Positions 44,560 through 52,465 of a stretch of DNA of 64,000 nucleotides are shown piece after piece. Numbering within the stretch: the first letter of the stretch is position 1; each line of letters starts with the position of its first letter. The DNA comes from an uncultured Prevotellaceae bacterium. Lineage in GTDB: Bacteria; Bacteroidota; Bacteroidia; Bacteroidales; Bacteroidaceae. The position numbers were made by a program, and so were the translations under genes. The stretch is taken from positions 1-64,000 of the forward strand of contig CADCIB010000014.1 of assembly GCA_902801375.1 (NCBI GenBank), written 5' to 3'. The notes beneath the pieces are model-generated. The model saw only the letters and a program-made list of their open reading frames with translations, was not told the origin of the DNA and did not search any database.

Positions 44560-47500
44560 ATGAAGCACTTCAAGCATTTATTCCTACTGATGCTCATCGC
44601 GATGGGCTTGTGCCCTGCGATGGCTCAGACACAGACGCACGAAGCGCCCTACGATGTTGACTTCAACACGCGAATCAACACGTCGTCGGGTTTCAGCGTT
44701 GCGCCTGGATGGCAGCATATTGTCGATGGCAATATGTACTATAGTTACAACTCGTACAACGGCTACGAGGGTGGTTGGCTCTACACGAGCTACAATCAGG
44801 CCGAGGGTGTGAACGACCTGCTCGTCACTCCTCTGGTTTCCGGCGATGTGAGCATGCTGGTGAAGATCTACAGTAGCAGCCATGCCGATGAAGCGAGCCT
44901 GCGTCTCTTTGCCGTGACGGAGGGTACGGACGGAACGTTGCAGATTGGCGACGAGCTGCCTACGGAGCTGGAGTTCGTCACCGAGCCCGAGGTGGCAGAG
45001 GGCGAAGAGCAGCCCGTTCCGGCACTGTCGACCAGCAGCTTTGTCCGCGTGAGGCTGGCTCGCGGCCTTGAGACGCCGACGATGGTGGGCATACGGATGG
45101 CTTACGTGGGCATTGACAACTTCCATGCCGACGAGGCCGATGTCGTCTTGCGTCGCGGGCTGACCATCTCTTCGGCTCAGCTGAGCACCCGCACGCCGGA
45201 GGTGACGGCAGCTGGCACGTACACGCTGAAGTTCGTGTACAGAGTGAGCAACACTGGCGAGGTGGACTTGAACCCCGGCGACGAGGGCTACGAGGTGAGA
45301 CTCTACATGAAGGCCAATGAGACTGGCTCGGAGGACATTCTGCTGAAGACTATCCCTGTTGAGGAGACTCTGGCCGCGGGCGACCAGGGCAGCAACACGA
45401 ACGTTGAGATAGAGCTGGCCTACGAGGATTATCCCGACACTTACTCCTACTATTTCGAAGAGGGAATCACGGGGACACGCTACGATGTGTATTATCAGAG
45501 TACGCCCGTGCCTTACGAGGCTGTCTTCGCCCTCACCGATGCCAACGGCAATGAGGTGAAGAGCGGCACGACCATCGATTTCGGACTGGTTCAGGGCGAG
45601 CAGTCGAAAACCTACCGCATCTATAATAATGGTACGGCACCGCTCAGCCTGACGGGCCTTGACGTGGAAGGCGACTTTGCCGTGGAGGGCATCAGCGCCG
45701 AGACGGTCGTCAGTCCGAAGAGCTATGTTTCGTTCAACATCGTTGCCAAGGGCACACAGCCTGGCGAACAGCTCGAACAGATCACCATCAGCAGCTACGA
45801 AGGCGGCGACTACGCCCTCATCGTGAAGGCTTTCGTGGCCGAAGAGGGCAAGTGGTTCGAACCTTTCAACGACAGCAAGGTGCCTGTCAACATGCCTGTC
45901 GTCGACGGCTATTGGTACGTATCGAATGGCATGCTCTACCAATCGAGCAACATGGAGGGACGCATCCAGTCGCCAATGATAACGTTGGCAGAGGGTGAGG
46001 CCATCATGTTCGAGGCCATGGGCTATGACAGCAGCTATAACAGTGCGCTGCTCAACGTCTATTGGTCGACCGACCGCAACACGTGGACGAAGGCTGCCGA
46101 GCTGTCTACCAGCGGTGTGGCCGACGAGTGGAAACTCTCTACCACAACGAAGAAGATCTACAGCGTGACGGGCCTGCCCGCGGGCAACATCTACCTGATG
46201 TTTGGCGACCGCTACTGCTACATCGACAATATCTACGGTGGCACGCTCGTGGAGACGGCACACGACATGGTGGCCGTGAGCAGCAACATTCCTGCCGAGG
46301 CCCAGGTGAACAACGCCTACAGTGCATCGGTGACGCTGAAGAATGCGAACACCGAGACGGAGGCTGCCGGACAGTATAAGGTGCGGCTGTATGCCGACGG
46401 CGAAGTGGTGGCCGAGACGGAAGGTGCGGACATCGAGCCGGGCAAGCAGCAGGCTTTCAACCTGAGCTATACGCCGCATAAGGCTGGTGTGCAGAAGGTG
46501 TATGTAGCCTTCGAGGCCGAGGATTATGTGATGAAGACTGCCGAGGTGGACGTCAACGTGGCTGAAGAGCAGGCCACCAGCCAGGTGCAGGTGGGCGACT
46601 ACTACACGAACAACAACAAGACGCCGCTCGACATCAACAACAGCAATACCGAGAGTGAGGCTGTCTACACAGCCGACGACTTAGGGCTGGCGGCCGGCAC
46701 GAAGATCAACAAGATAACGTGGCGCGGCTACAGCACGAGCAAGGACGTGACGACCGACGTGCAGGTGTGGATTGAGAACACCGAGGACGTAGCTGTGGGC
46801 AGTGAGATGAAGGACGTCAGCACGATGACCTGCATCTACGACGGCGAGTACACCTTCAAGAAGCAGGGCAGCAGCAGCAACCGCACGGACATGCTCAGCG
46901 TGAGTCTTGCGGAACCCTTCGTCTACGAGGGACAGAGCCTGCGCATCCATGTGCGCAGCATGGAGATCAATGGCTACACCAGCGTCTACTTCGAGAATAC
47001 GAACATCACGGGGCAGTGTCTGTATCGTTCGAGCTATAGCACTACCGACTTCTCGCAGATGTCGCTCAAGAACGGCAACCTGCCCGTCGTCTATCTCGAT
47101 GTCGAGAAAGACCCCACGACGCTGAGCGGCAACGTGACGTTGGCTGAAGACGGCACGCCCGTAGCCGACCAGAACGTGACGCTGACCAGCGGCAACGTGC
47201 TCTATGAAGCGACGACCGATGCCGAGGGACACTACACGATGAATGTCATTCAGGACCAGCTGACCTACCAGCTGCGCATCGAAAAGGAAGGCTACACCCC
47301 CTTCGCGCAGGAGGTGAGCTTTGCTGATGGCAGTAAGGTGGTCGATGCCGCACTGGTTGTCGCCAAGGGACTGGCCATCGATGCTATCGAGGCACCTGCC
47401 GAGGCCGTGGCCAACAACGAGGTGACGGTGAAGGTGAAGGCTACGAACTACAGCAGCACGCTGACAGCAGCCGGAAGCTACACGGCACAACTGCTGAATG

Positions 47501-49068
47501 CCAGCGGCGAACAGATAGCCGAGGCTGAAACGGTGGCTCTGGCCGCTGGCGAGCAGCACGACTACGTGTTCACGTTCCGTCCCACAGAGGTGGGCAGCAT
47601 GGAGGTATACGCCGCCTTCGAGGGCTTGAACTTCTCGGAAGAGAGCGAGCATGCCACCATCGAGGTGAAGGAAGAAACAGCCCTGGCCGACATCGTCATC
47701 GCCAATCCCAGCAGCTATAGCTACAGCACCTACTACAACTGCGCCTTCAACCTCTACGGCAGTGACGACAAGGGTTGTCAGGCTATCTATACACCTGCAC
47801 AGATGGGCATCGAGGCCGGCATCAATCTGCGCAGCATCGCCCTGCGCGGTTACAACACGGGCAATGCCGTGACCGCCAATGTGCGCCTCTTCCTTCAGAA
47901 CACCGAGGACACGGAGGACTATCTGACCGACCAGAGCGAGATGCAACAGGTGTTCGAGGGTCGTGTGACCTTCGAGAAGGGTGGCAGCAGCAACAACCGC
48001 ATCGTGATGCTCAACATGCCGCTGACGGAGCCTTTCGTCTATGAGGGTAAGAATATGCGCATCTGGATAGAGCTGACCAACCAGCAGGGAACCTCTTCGG
48101 GAGCCTACTTCGAATACTTCAATGAGACGGAATACATCTCGAAGGATGGTGGCCAGACCTGGAAGACCAACAACTACAAGCCCGTGCTCTATGCCACTAT
48201 CTCTACCGCCAAGCAGCTTGCGGGCAACATCACCGACATGGACGGCAACGTCTTGCCCGGTGCCACGGTGACGCTGACCAGCCCGGAGGCCGTCTATACC
48301 GGCAAGGCTGACAATGAGGGCCGCTACTTCGTTGATGTGGTACAGGCCGACCATACCTATACCGCAACATTCTGCGTGGAAGGCTTCGAGACAAAGACTG
48401 TTGAGAACGTGACCTTTGCTGAGGGCAACGTCGAAATGGACGTACAGCTGGGCTATGCCGCTCGCGAGTTTGCCGAAGGCGAGGTCTATACCATCTGCCT
48501 GCCCGTGGCACTCGATGAGGCCGCCGTACGGAAGGCAGGCCACTTCTATGCCCTGAACGCCATTGACGGCGAGACCATCGGCTTCAAGGAGGTGACCACC
48601 ACCGAGGCTTACGTACCTTATATATATAAGGCAACCGACGGCAGTGACCTCTTCGCCGATATGGATGCATGGACCATCGATGCCGAGGCCAACACGACGG
48701 CTACGGTAGACAATGTCAGCTTCATCGGTACGATGAGCCGCCAGCACGTAGTGGCCGAAGAAGGCGTCACCTGCTATGGCTACAGTGCCGACAACGGCAC
48801 CTTCGGTAAGATAACATCGGCATTCGTCAGTCCGTTCCGCGCTTACCTCAAGGTAGAGGGCGAGACAGCTGCCAAGAGCTACGCCATCGAGATGGAAGAC
48901 CTGCCCGTGGCCACAGGCGTTGTTACAATTGATAATGGACAATTGACAATTGATAATAGCGGAAATGTGTACGACCTGCAGGGAAGGCTGGTTTCTCATG
49001 GGTACCACGTACCCCCGACAAAGAAGGGAATCTATATCATCAATGGAAAGAAGACAGTCGTGAAATAA
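44560..49068 (+). CDS. Large exported surface protein with duplicated Ig/carboxypeptidase-regulatory modules
   Basis: 1502 aa from ATG 44560; signal peptide 1-22 (ends PAMAQ). Order of parts: a choice-of-anchor-type jelly roll (about 25-200); a CARDB-like/fn3 region ('AGTYTLKFVYRVSNTGEVDL', about 223-242); a second anchor-type jelly roll (about 445-570). Then a module of about 400 residues occurs twice: CARDB-like ('VNNAYSASVTLKNANTETEA' and 'VANNEVTVKVKATNYSSTLT'), a beta domain ('INKITWRGYSTSKDVTTDVQ' and 'LRSIALRGYNTGNAVTANVR'), and a carboxypeptidase-regulatory-like domain ('LSGNVTLAEDGTPVADQNVT' and 'LAGNITDMDGNVLPGATVTL'). The end carries a repeat-derived linker and the tag 'VYDLQGRLVS...KGIYIINGKKTVVK'. 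Probably a secreted or surface-attached binding protein served by the two upstream proteases; this is inference from position. Confidence 0.78.
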   Translation: MKHFKHLFLLMLIAMGLCPAMAQTQTHEAPYDVDFNTRINTSSGFSVAPGWQHIVDGNMYYSYNSYNGYEGGWLYTSYNQAEGVNDLLVTPLVSGDVSMLVKIYSSSHADEASLRLFAVTEGTDGTLQIGDELPTELEFVTEPEVAEGEEQPVPALSTSSFVRVRLARGLETPTMVGIRMAYVGIDNFHADEADVVLRRGLTISSAQLSTRTPEVTAAGTYTLKFVYRVSNTGEVDLNPGDEGYEVRLYMKANETGSEDILLKTIPVEETLAAGDQGSNTNVEIELAYEDYPDTYSYYFEEGITGTRYDVYYQSTPVPYEAVFALTDANGNEVKSGTTIDFGLVQGEQSKTYRIYNNGTAPLSLTGLDVEGDFAVEGISAETVVSPKSYVSFNIVAKGTQPGEQLEQITISSYEGGDYALIVKAFVAEEGKWFEPFNDSKVPVNMPVVDGYWYVSNGMLYQSSNMEGRIQSPMITLAEGEAIMFEAMGYDSSYNSALLNVYWSTDRNTWTKAAELSTSGVADEWKLSTTTKKIYSVTGLPAGNIYLMFGDRYCYIDNIYGGTLVETAHDMVAVSSNIPAEAQVNNAYSASVTLKNANTETEAAGQYKVRLYADGEVVAETEGADIEPGKQQAFNLSYTPHKAGVQKVYVAFEAEDYVMKTAEVDVNVAEEQATSQVQVGDYYTNNNKTPLDINNSNTESEAVYTADDLGLAAGTKINKITWRGYSTSKDVTTDVQVWIENTEDVAVGSEMKDVSTMTCIYDGEYTFKKQGSSSNRTDMLSVSLAEPFVYEGQSLRIHVRSMEINGYTSVYFENTNITGQCLYRSSYSTTDFSQMSLKNGNLPVVYLDVEKDPTTLSGNVTLAEDGTPVADQNVTLTSGNVLYEATTDAEGHYTMNVIQDQLTYQLRIEKEGYTPFAQEVSFADGSKVVDAALVVAKGLAIDAIEAPAEAVANNEVTVKVKATNYSSTLTAAGSYTAQLLNASGEQIAEAETVALAAGEQHDYVFTFRPTEVGSMEVYAAFEGLNFSEESEHATIEVKEETALADIVIANPSSYSYSTYYNCAFNLYGSDDKGCQAIYTPAQMGIEAGINLRSIALRGYNTGNAVTANVRLFLQNTEDTEDYLTDQSEMQQVFEGRVTFEKGGSSNNRIVMLNMPLTEPFVYEGKNMRIWIELTNQQGTSSGAYFEYFNETEYISKDGGQTWKTNNYKPVLYATISTAKQLAGNITDMDGNVLPGATVTLTSPEAVYTGKADNEGRYFVDVVQADHTYTATFCVEGFETKTVENVTFAEGNVEMDVQLGYAAREFAEGEVYTICLPVALDEAAVRKAGHFYALNAIDGETIGFKEVTTTEAYVPYIYKATDGSDLFADMDAWTIDAEANTTATVDNVSFIGTMSRQHVVAEEGVTCYGYSADNGTFGKITSAFVSPFRAYLKVEGETAAKSYAIEMEDLPVATGVVTIDNGQLTIDNSGNVYDLQGRLVSHGYHVPPTKKGIYIINGKKTVVK
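48923..48958. repeat. ACAATTGATAATGGA repeat in tag linker
   Basis: Encodes VTIDNGQLTIDNS just before the C-terminal tag of the 1502-aa protein. Confidence 0.75.
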
Positions 49069-49088
49069 GTAAAAAAACGAAGAAGAAA

Positions 49089-49295
49089 ATGAAACAGACA
49101 AGGTATATCAAGCCTGTCGTTGCTCAAACCGTCATCCTGCCACAGTGCAGGATGATGGCGGGCAGCAACGACTACGAAGAGAACACCTCTGAAACGCCCG
49201 AACATGAGGATGGAACGGAGCTGCGGTCGCCACGCCTCCGCCGTCAGGACATCTGGAGCTGGGAAGACGAAGAAGAATTGATAATTGAAAATTGA
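49089..49295 (+). CDS. Short peptide of the Prevotella YIKP...MMAGS type
   Basis: 68 aa, no signal peptide and no membrane helix. The N terminus MKQTRYIKPVVAQ, the 'RMMAGS' at about residues 21-26, and a C-terminal Arg/Trp/Asp cluster (RRQDIWSWEDEE) recall the many short Prevotella peptides of unknown role that begin 'YIKP' and end with W/D residues. The last residues (LIIEN) and the stop (TGA at 49293-49295) come from the AATTGATAATT repeat at 49274-49309. It is in the same direction and only 20 bases after the 1502-aa protein, with the next exported protein 25 bases on, so it is probably cotranscribed. It could be a peptide precursor, a regulator or a substrate of the proteases; nothing decides among these. 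Confidence 0.6.
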   Translation: MKQTRYIKPVVAQTVILPQCRMMAGSNDYEENTSETPEHEDGTELRSPRLRRQDIWSWEDEEELIIEN

Positions 49296-49309
49296 TAATT
49301 GATAATTAA
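49274..49309. repeat. AATTGATAATT repeat across the peptide stop codon
   Basis: Five AATTGATAATT/AATTGAAAATT units start in the last codons of the 68-aa peptide gene, include its TGA and end 12 bases before the next ATG (49321). Confidence 0.75.
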
Positions 49310-49320
49310 CGAATTAGGAA

Positions 49321-50148
49321 ATGAAAAAGATTCTGATTTCAGCTGCGTTGGCCATCGCTGCCATCCATAGCACCAACGCACAGCAAATGACCGACGGCAA
49401 CTGGTGGGGCTATATACCCTATCCCTGCGAACGCATTGACCTGGGCAACGGCGAGGAGCCTGACTCTTATCAAGCTGCCATCCTCGTACCAGGCTACGAG
49501 CTCGATGTGCGCGGCAAAGCCATCGACGGCATCCGGTTCTACCTGCGTGGTACCGACTACATGACCGACCTTGGCGTGTGGGTGTCAACCCAGCTGCCCG
49601 GCATACCTTCGGTTGCCGACACAGAGTTCGTCCCCCTCGACCCCACGCAGATGAACGGGGGCGACGACCCTGAGTGGGGACCGGGCCTCGTCAACGAGGT
49701 GTACTTCTCGAAACCCTATGTCATTCCGAAGAAGGGCCTCTATGTGGGCTACGGCTTCACCATCACGCAGGTGGAGAGCGAAAGCGACTGGACCAATGCC
49801 TATCCCTTGATGACCGCCTGGGGAGCAGCTCCCAACGACAACGCCTCGTTTGTCAGCATGACGCAGACGATGGAAGGCTGGTGGCGCATGACGCTGCTCT
49901 TCGAGAATCCCAACGTATGCATCCAGGCACACATCGTCGATGCACCCGAGGAGGGCGACGACACGGGTATTGAGAATGAATGGATGAAGGATGAAGGAAG
50001 AAAGATGAAGGGCGAAGGCATCTACGACCTGCAGGGCCGTCCCGTTTCTTATGGATCAAATTCCATTTCTTCCAGTACCTCAACGAAGAAGGGTATACAG
50101 ATTTTCAGAATGGCTGACGGCTCAGCCAAGAAGATTGTCGTGAGATAA
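49321..50148 (+). CDS. Exported protein with C-terminal tag, unknown function
   Basis: 275 aa. Signal peptide 1-20 (ends STNAQQ). A beta-rich body of about 190 residues follows ('GIRFYLRGTDYMTDLGVWVS', 'YVIPKKGLYVGYGFTITQVE'). It resembles in style the 'LRSIALRGYNTGNAVTANVR' beta domains of the 1502-aa neighbour, so it may be a single-domain relative of them. A linker of degenerate GAATGAATGGATGAAGGATG repeats (ENEWMKDEGRKMKGEG) precedes the tag 'IYDLQGRPVSYGSNS...KKIVVR'. Last gene of the five-gene exported cluster, closed by a palindrome with a T-run at 50176-50260. No catalytic motif seen. Confidence 0.7.
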   Translation: MKKILISAALAIAAIHSTNAQQMTDGNWWGYIPYPCERIDLGNGEEPDSYQAAILVPGYELDVRGKAIDGIRFYLRGTDYMTDLGVWVSTQLPGIPSVADTEFVPLDPTQMNGGDDPEWGPGLVNEVYFSKPYVIPKKGLYVGYGFTITQVESESDWTNAYPLMTAWGAAPNDNASFVSMTQTMEGWWRMTLLFENPNVCIQAHIVDAPEEGDDTGIENEWMKDEGRKMKGEGIYDLQGRPVSYGSNSISSSTSTKKGIQIFRMADGSAKKIVVR

Positions 50149-50175
50149 GAAAGATACAGGGATGTTTTTGTAGAC

Positions 50176-50260
50176 CACGAATTAAACGAATTACACGAAT
50201 TGTTGTGATATGAAACAATCACTATGCAATTCGTGTAATTCGTTTAATTCGTGTTTTTTT
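50176..50260 (+). terminator. Large palindrome with T-run
   Basis: Perfect 27-bp arms (left arm CACGAATTAAACGAATTACA plus CGAATTG; right arm 50227-50253), inner stem GTGAT/ATCAC, then TTTTTTT. It ends the protease cluster and faces the convergent lipoprotein gene. Its repeat text matches 22384-22461. Confidence 0.82.
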
Positions 50261-50273
50261 CAGGATGATGGAT

Positions 50274-52235
50274 TTACCTGATCTTGTTTTCCTTGATCAG
50301 CGAGCCGATAACCTGCTCTATCTCTTGGGCAAGGGCCTTGTTCTCACTGTTCAGACCGGGGATAGCAGTCACGTTGCCAGCGGCTAAGGGAGCCAGGATA
50401 GGCTCTATCGCGCCGTTGTTGAGTTCGGCAAGCAGATAGCTGAGCATCTCATGCAGCTGGTTGTCGCTGACGGTATAGTCCCACCGCAGAGCATCCTCGA
50501 TGCTCATCCGCTGCATAGGCTGGTCGCCAGCAAACGTAACGGGGATGATCTCGACGTCGGGGTTGGCGTTGTGGACACGTTCCAGCAGTCCCTTGTTGTT
50601 GCGATAGGCCTCCACGAGATAGTCCAGTGCCGCATAGCGCCAGATATTCTTACCCCGCTCCACGTTGTTCTTATAGCAAGTCACCACATCGTTGTACACC
50701 ATCACCAGCTTCACCTTCTCCATACCGGCTGCCTTAGCCTGCGCCACAGCCTGCTCCAAGCGGTTGCCCTCTGTAAGTGTGGCATCGAAGATGAGTCCTG
50801 CTTTACCCAGTTTCATCTGGTTGACGGCAGTTGTCTTGCCGCTGGCGGGAGGGCCAGTCACGATGACCACGTCCCGCTTGCCTAAATTCAAGGCTTTCAG
50901 AAGCATGGCATTGTAGATGGAGTCGACCAACAGGTTCTCCGCTTCGCGATAGTCGGCGACGTTGGGACCTGAATAGCCGATGGGTCGGAACAACATGCGC
51001 ACATTGTCCGGATCGAGCTTGTTGCCTGCGCTGCCCATGTATTTGTCCACCAGCAAGGACATCCTCGGGCGCACCCATTCCACCGCACCGACTCCTTTCA
51101 GCTGTGGCTGAGGCGCCTCAATGGTGTAGCGCGAGGGATAGCGGTTCATGCGGTTGTGTCGGCGGATGTCCATGAGTTTTTGTTCGGCAGTATAGCTGTC
51201 CGTTGGCAGTTGGTAGCGTGCATTACCCTGCGAGTCGTCCTTGAAGAGCATCAGCGACTCTTCTCCGCGGTCTACAAAGGTCACCCAGCCGCGTGGTGAA
51301 AGCGGGTATTCTGTGTCGCCAAGAACAGCCTGCACCAAGCAGTTGGTGTCCCACATGCGTTGGCCGGTGTCGCAAGTGTAGCGTGTGTAGACCGCCTTGA
51401 TGGGGTTCAGTTCGGTGGAGGAGAGGTCTGAGAGCACTTCATGGGGCAGGTAGTCTATCTGGTCACCCACGTTGCTGGGCGACATGATGAGGTCCACATT
51501 CTTGGGAAAGCGGTCGTAGAACACGGCCGACTGTCGTGAGGCTGCACGCATGTTGTAGCCGCTAAGGCTGTCGCCTGTCTCAAAACGTCCTGACTGGATA
51601 TAGACGGCTTTCACCTTTTGGCTGAACAAGTCGGTGCCTGTGAGTGGAGAATATTCGTCGGCTCCCGACTCGAAAAGTTGTGCCAGCGTGGTGACAAAGC
51701 CGATGGCTACGACTACAATCGACTTGTCCTCAGCCTGACTCAACAGCTGGCGGTAGAGCTTATAGCCTTCGGGGCAGCGGCTGGTGTCCTGAGTGCGCTT
51801 GAAGAGTGGCTGCCCTTGAGCGTCTTTAAGGTCGCAGATGCCGTTGTAGGGAATGAAGCAGCGAGGGTTCTTTACCCCGTTTCGCTCCTGTCCGATGGGT
51901 ATGTCGGGATGGCCGTAGTAGGTATTGAAGATATCCACGAGGGCTGCATTCTTTTCGCCTTCGCGGTCTACGACGATGCCTTTCAGGTCTACCAGACCGT
52001 CGTCCATGTAGTGGTTGAGCATCATAAGGGCGAAGAGATCGTCGGTGGAGCTGCCGAAGTCGGAGTCGAGAATCATTTTCACGGGTTCTTTCTTCAGGGT
52101 AGTCTGAGTTGCAAGTGTGTCTAAGGTGGCTGGTGTCTTACAGCCATTGAGGCCTATGATCAGGGCTATGGCCACAACGAGGGCAAAAGCATGCCGAGAG
52201 TTTGGGTTGACATTGTTTGGTTTCATATCTTTCAT
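50274..52235 (-). CDS. Lipoprotein fusing a nucleoside-hydrolase-like domain to a P-loop kinase-like domain
   Basis: 653 aa. The N-terminal segment LVVAIALIIGLNGC ends in a lipobox (Cys about 32), so export and lipid anchoring are predicted. Residues about 53-400 resemble inosine/uridine-preferring nucleoside hydrolases: 'KMILDSDFGSSTDDLFALMM' carries the Asp cluster of the family, though with two residues more than the common DTDxGxDD spacing. Residues about 455-600 form a P-loop domain: Walker A GPPASGKTT at about 461-469, then 'LIFDATLTEGNRLEQAVAQA', 'YNDVVTCYKNNVERGKNIWR' and 'YLVEAYRNNKGLL', a layout like zeta-toxin/AAA_33 kinases. I know of no standard enzyme with this pair, least of all in the envelope, where ATP is scarce. 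Start ATG 52233-52235 (an ATG three codons later is equally possible). Promoter TATCTTTG at 52265-52258. Confidence 0.72.
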   Translation of the reverse strand: MKDMKPNNVNPNSRHAFALVVAIALIIGLNGCKTPATLDTLATQTTLKKEPVKMILDSDFGSSTDDLFALMMLNHYMDDGLVDLKGIVVDREGEKNAALVDIFNTYYGHPDIPIGQERNGVKNPRCFIPYNGICDLKDAQGQPLFKRTQDTSRCPEGYKLYRQLLSQAEDKSIVVVAIGFVTTLAQLFESGADEYSPLTGTDLFSQKVKAVYIQSGRFETGDSLSGYNMRAASRQSAVFYDRFPKNVDLIMSPSNVGDQIDYLPHEVLSDLSSTELNPIKAVYTRYTCDTGQRMWDTNCLVQAVLGDTEYPLSPRGWVTFVDRGEESLMLFKDDSQGNARYQLPTDSYTAEQKLMDIRRHNRMNRYPSRYTIEAPQPQLKGVGAVEWVRPRMSLLVDKYMGSAGNKLDPDNVRMLFRPIGYSGPNVADYREAENLLVDSIYNAMLLKALNLGKRDVVIVTGPPASGKTTAVNQMKLGKAGLIFDATLTEGNRLEQAVAQAKAAGMEKVKLVMVYNDVVTCYKNNVERGKNIWRYAALDYLVEAYRNNKGLLERVHNANPDVEIIPVTFAGDQPMQRMSIEDALRWDYTVSDNQLHEMLSYLLAELNNGAIEPILAPLAAGNVTAIPGLNSENKALAQEIEQVIGSLIKENKIR

Positions 52236-52257
52236 ATAGTTTGTTGATTGAATGGTG

Positions 52258-52265
52258 CAAAGATA
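52258..52265 (-). promoter_or_regulatory. -7 element for the fusion lipoprotein
   Basis: TATCTTTG on the minus strand, 23 bases before the ATG at 52235. Confidence 0.5.
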
Positions 52266-52381
52266 CGAATTATAATTGAAAGAACCAACGATTATCCTCA
52301 AAAAGGAAACAAAGCGGTGAGCGGGAGATAAAAAAATCATAAAAAGTGGGTGCCTGCGTAAAAAAATGGGGACGCTGATGT

Positions 52382-52396
52382 GTCTATAGAATAGAC
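52382..52396. promoter_or_regulatory. Palindrome GTCTAT-aga-ATAGAC upstream of the first ECF sigma gene
   Basis: Perfect 6-bp arms, 70 bases before ATG 52466. 'GTCTA' resembles -10 elements of FecI-type sigma factors, so this could be an autoregulated ECF promoter. No primary-type TAnnTTTG is visible here. Confidence 0.4.
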
Positions 52397-52465
52397 GAAG
52401 CTCAAATCGAGGTGCAAACTCTTGATCCCTCCCTTGGTAGAGAGCTAAAAAAAGCACAAGATACA

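Noticed and set aside
46681-49101. 806-aa open frame on the minus strand, and 631 aa at 44584-46479
   Set aside because: Both are antisense shadows of the 1502-aa surface protein gene, which has signal peptide, domains and tag.
50274-52235. Zeta toxin of an epsilon-zeta toxin-antitoxin pair
   Set aside because: No small antitoxin gene is adjacent, the kinase-like part is fused to a nucleoside-hydrolase-like domain, and the N terminus is a lipoprotein signal.
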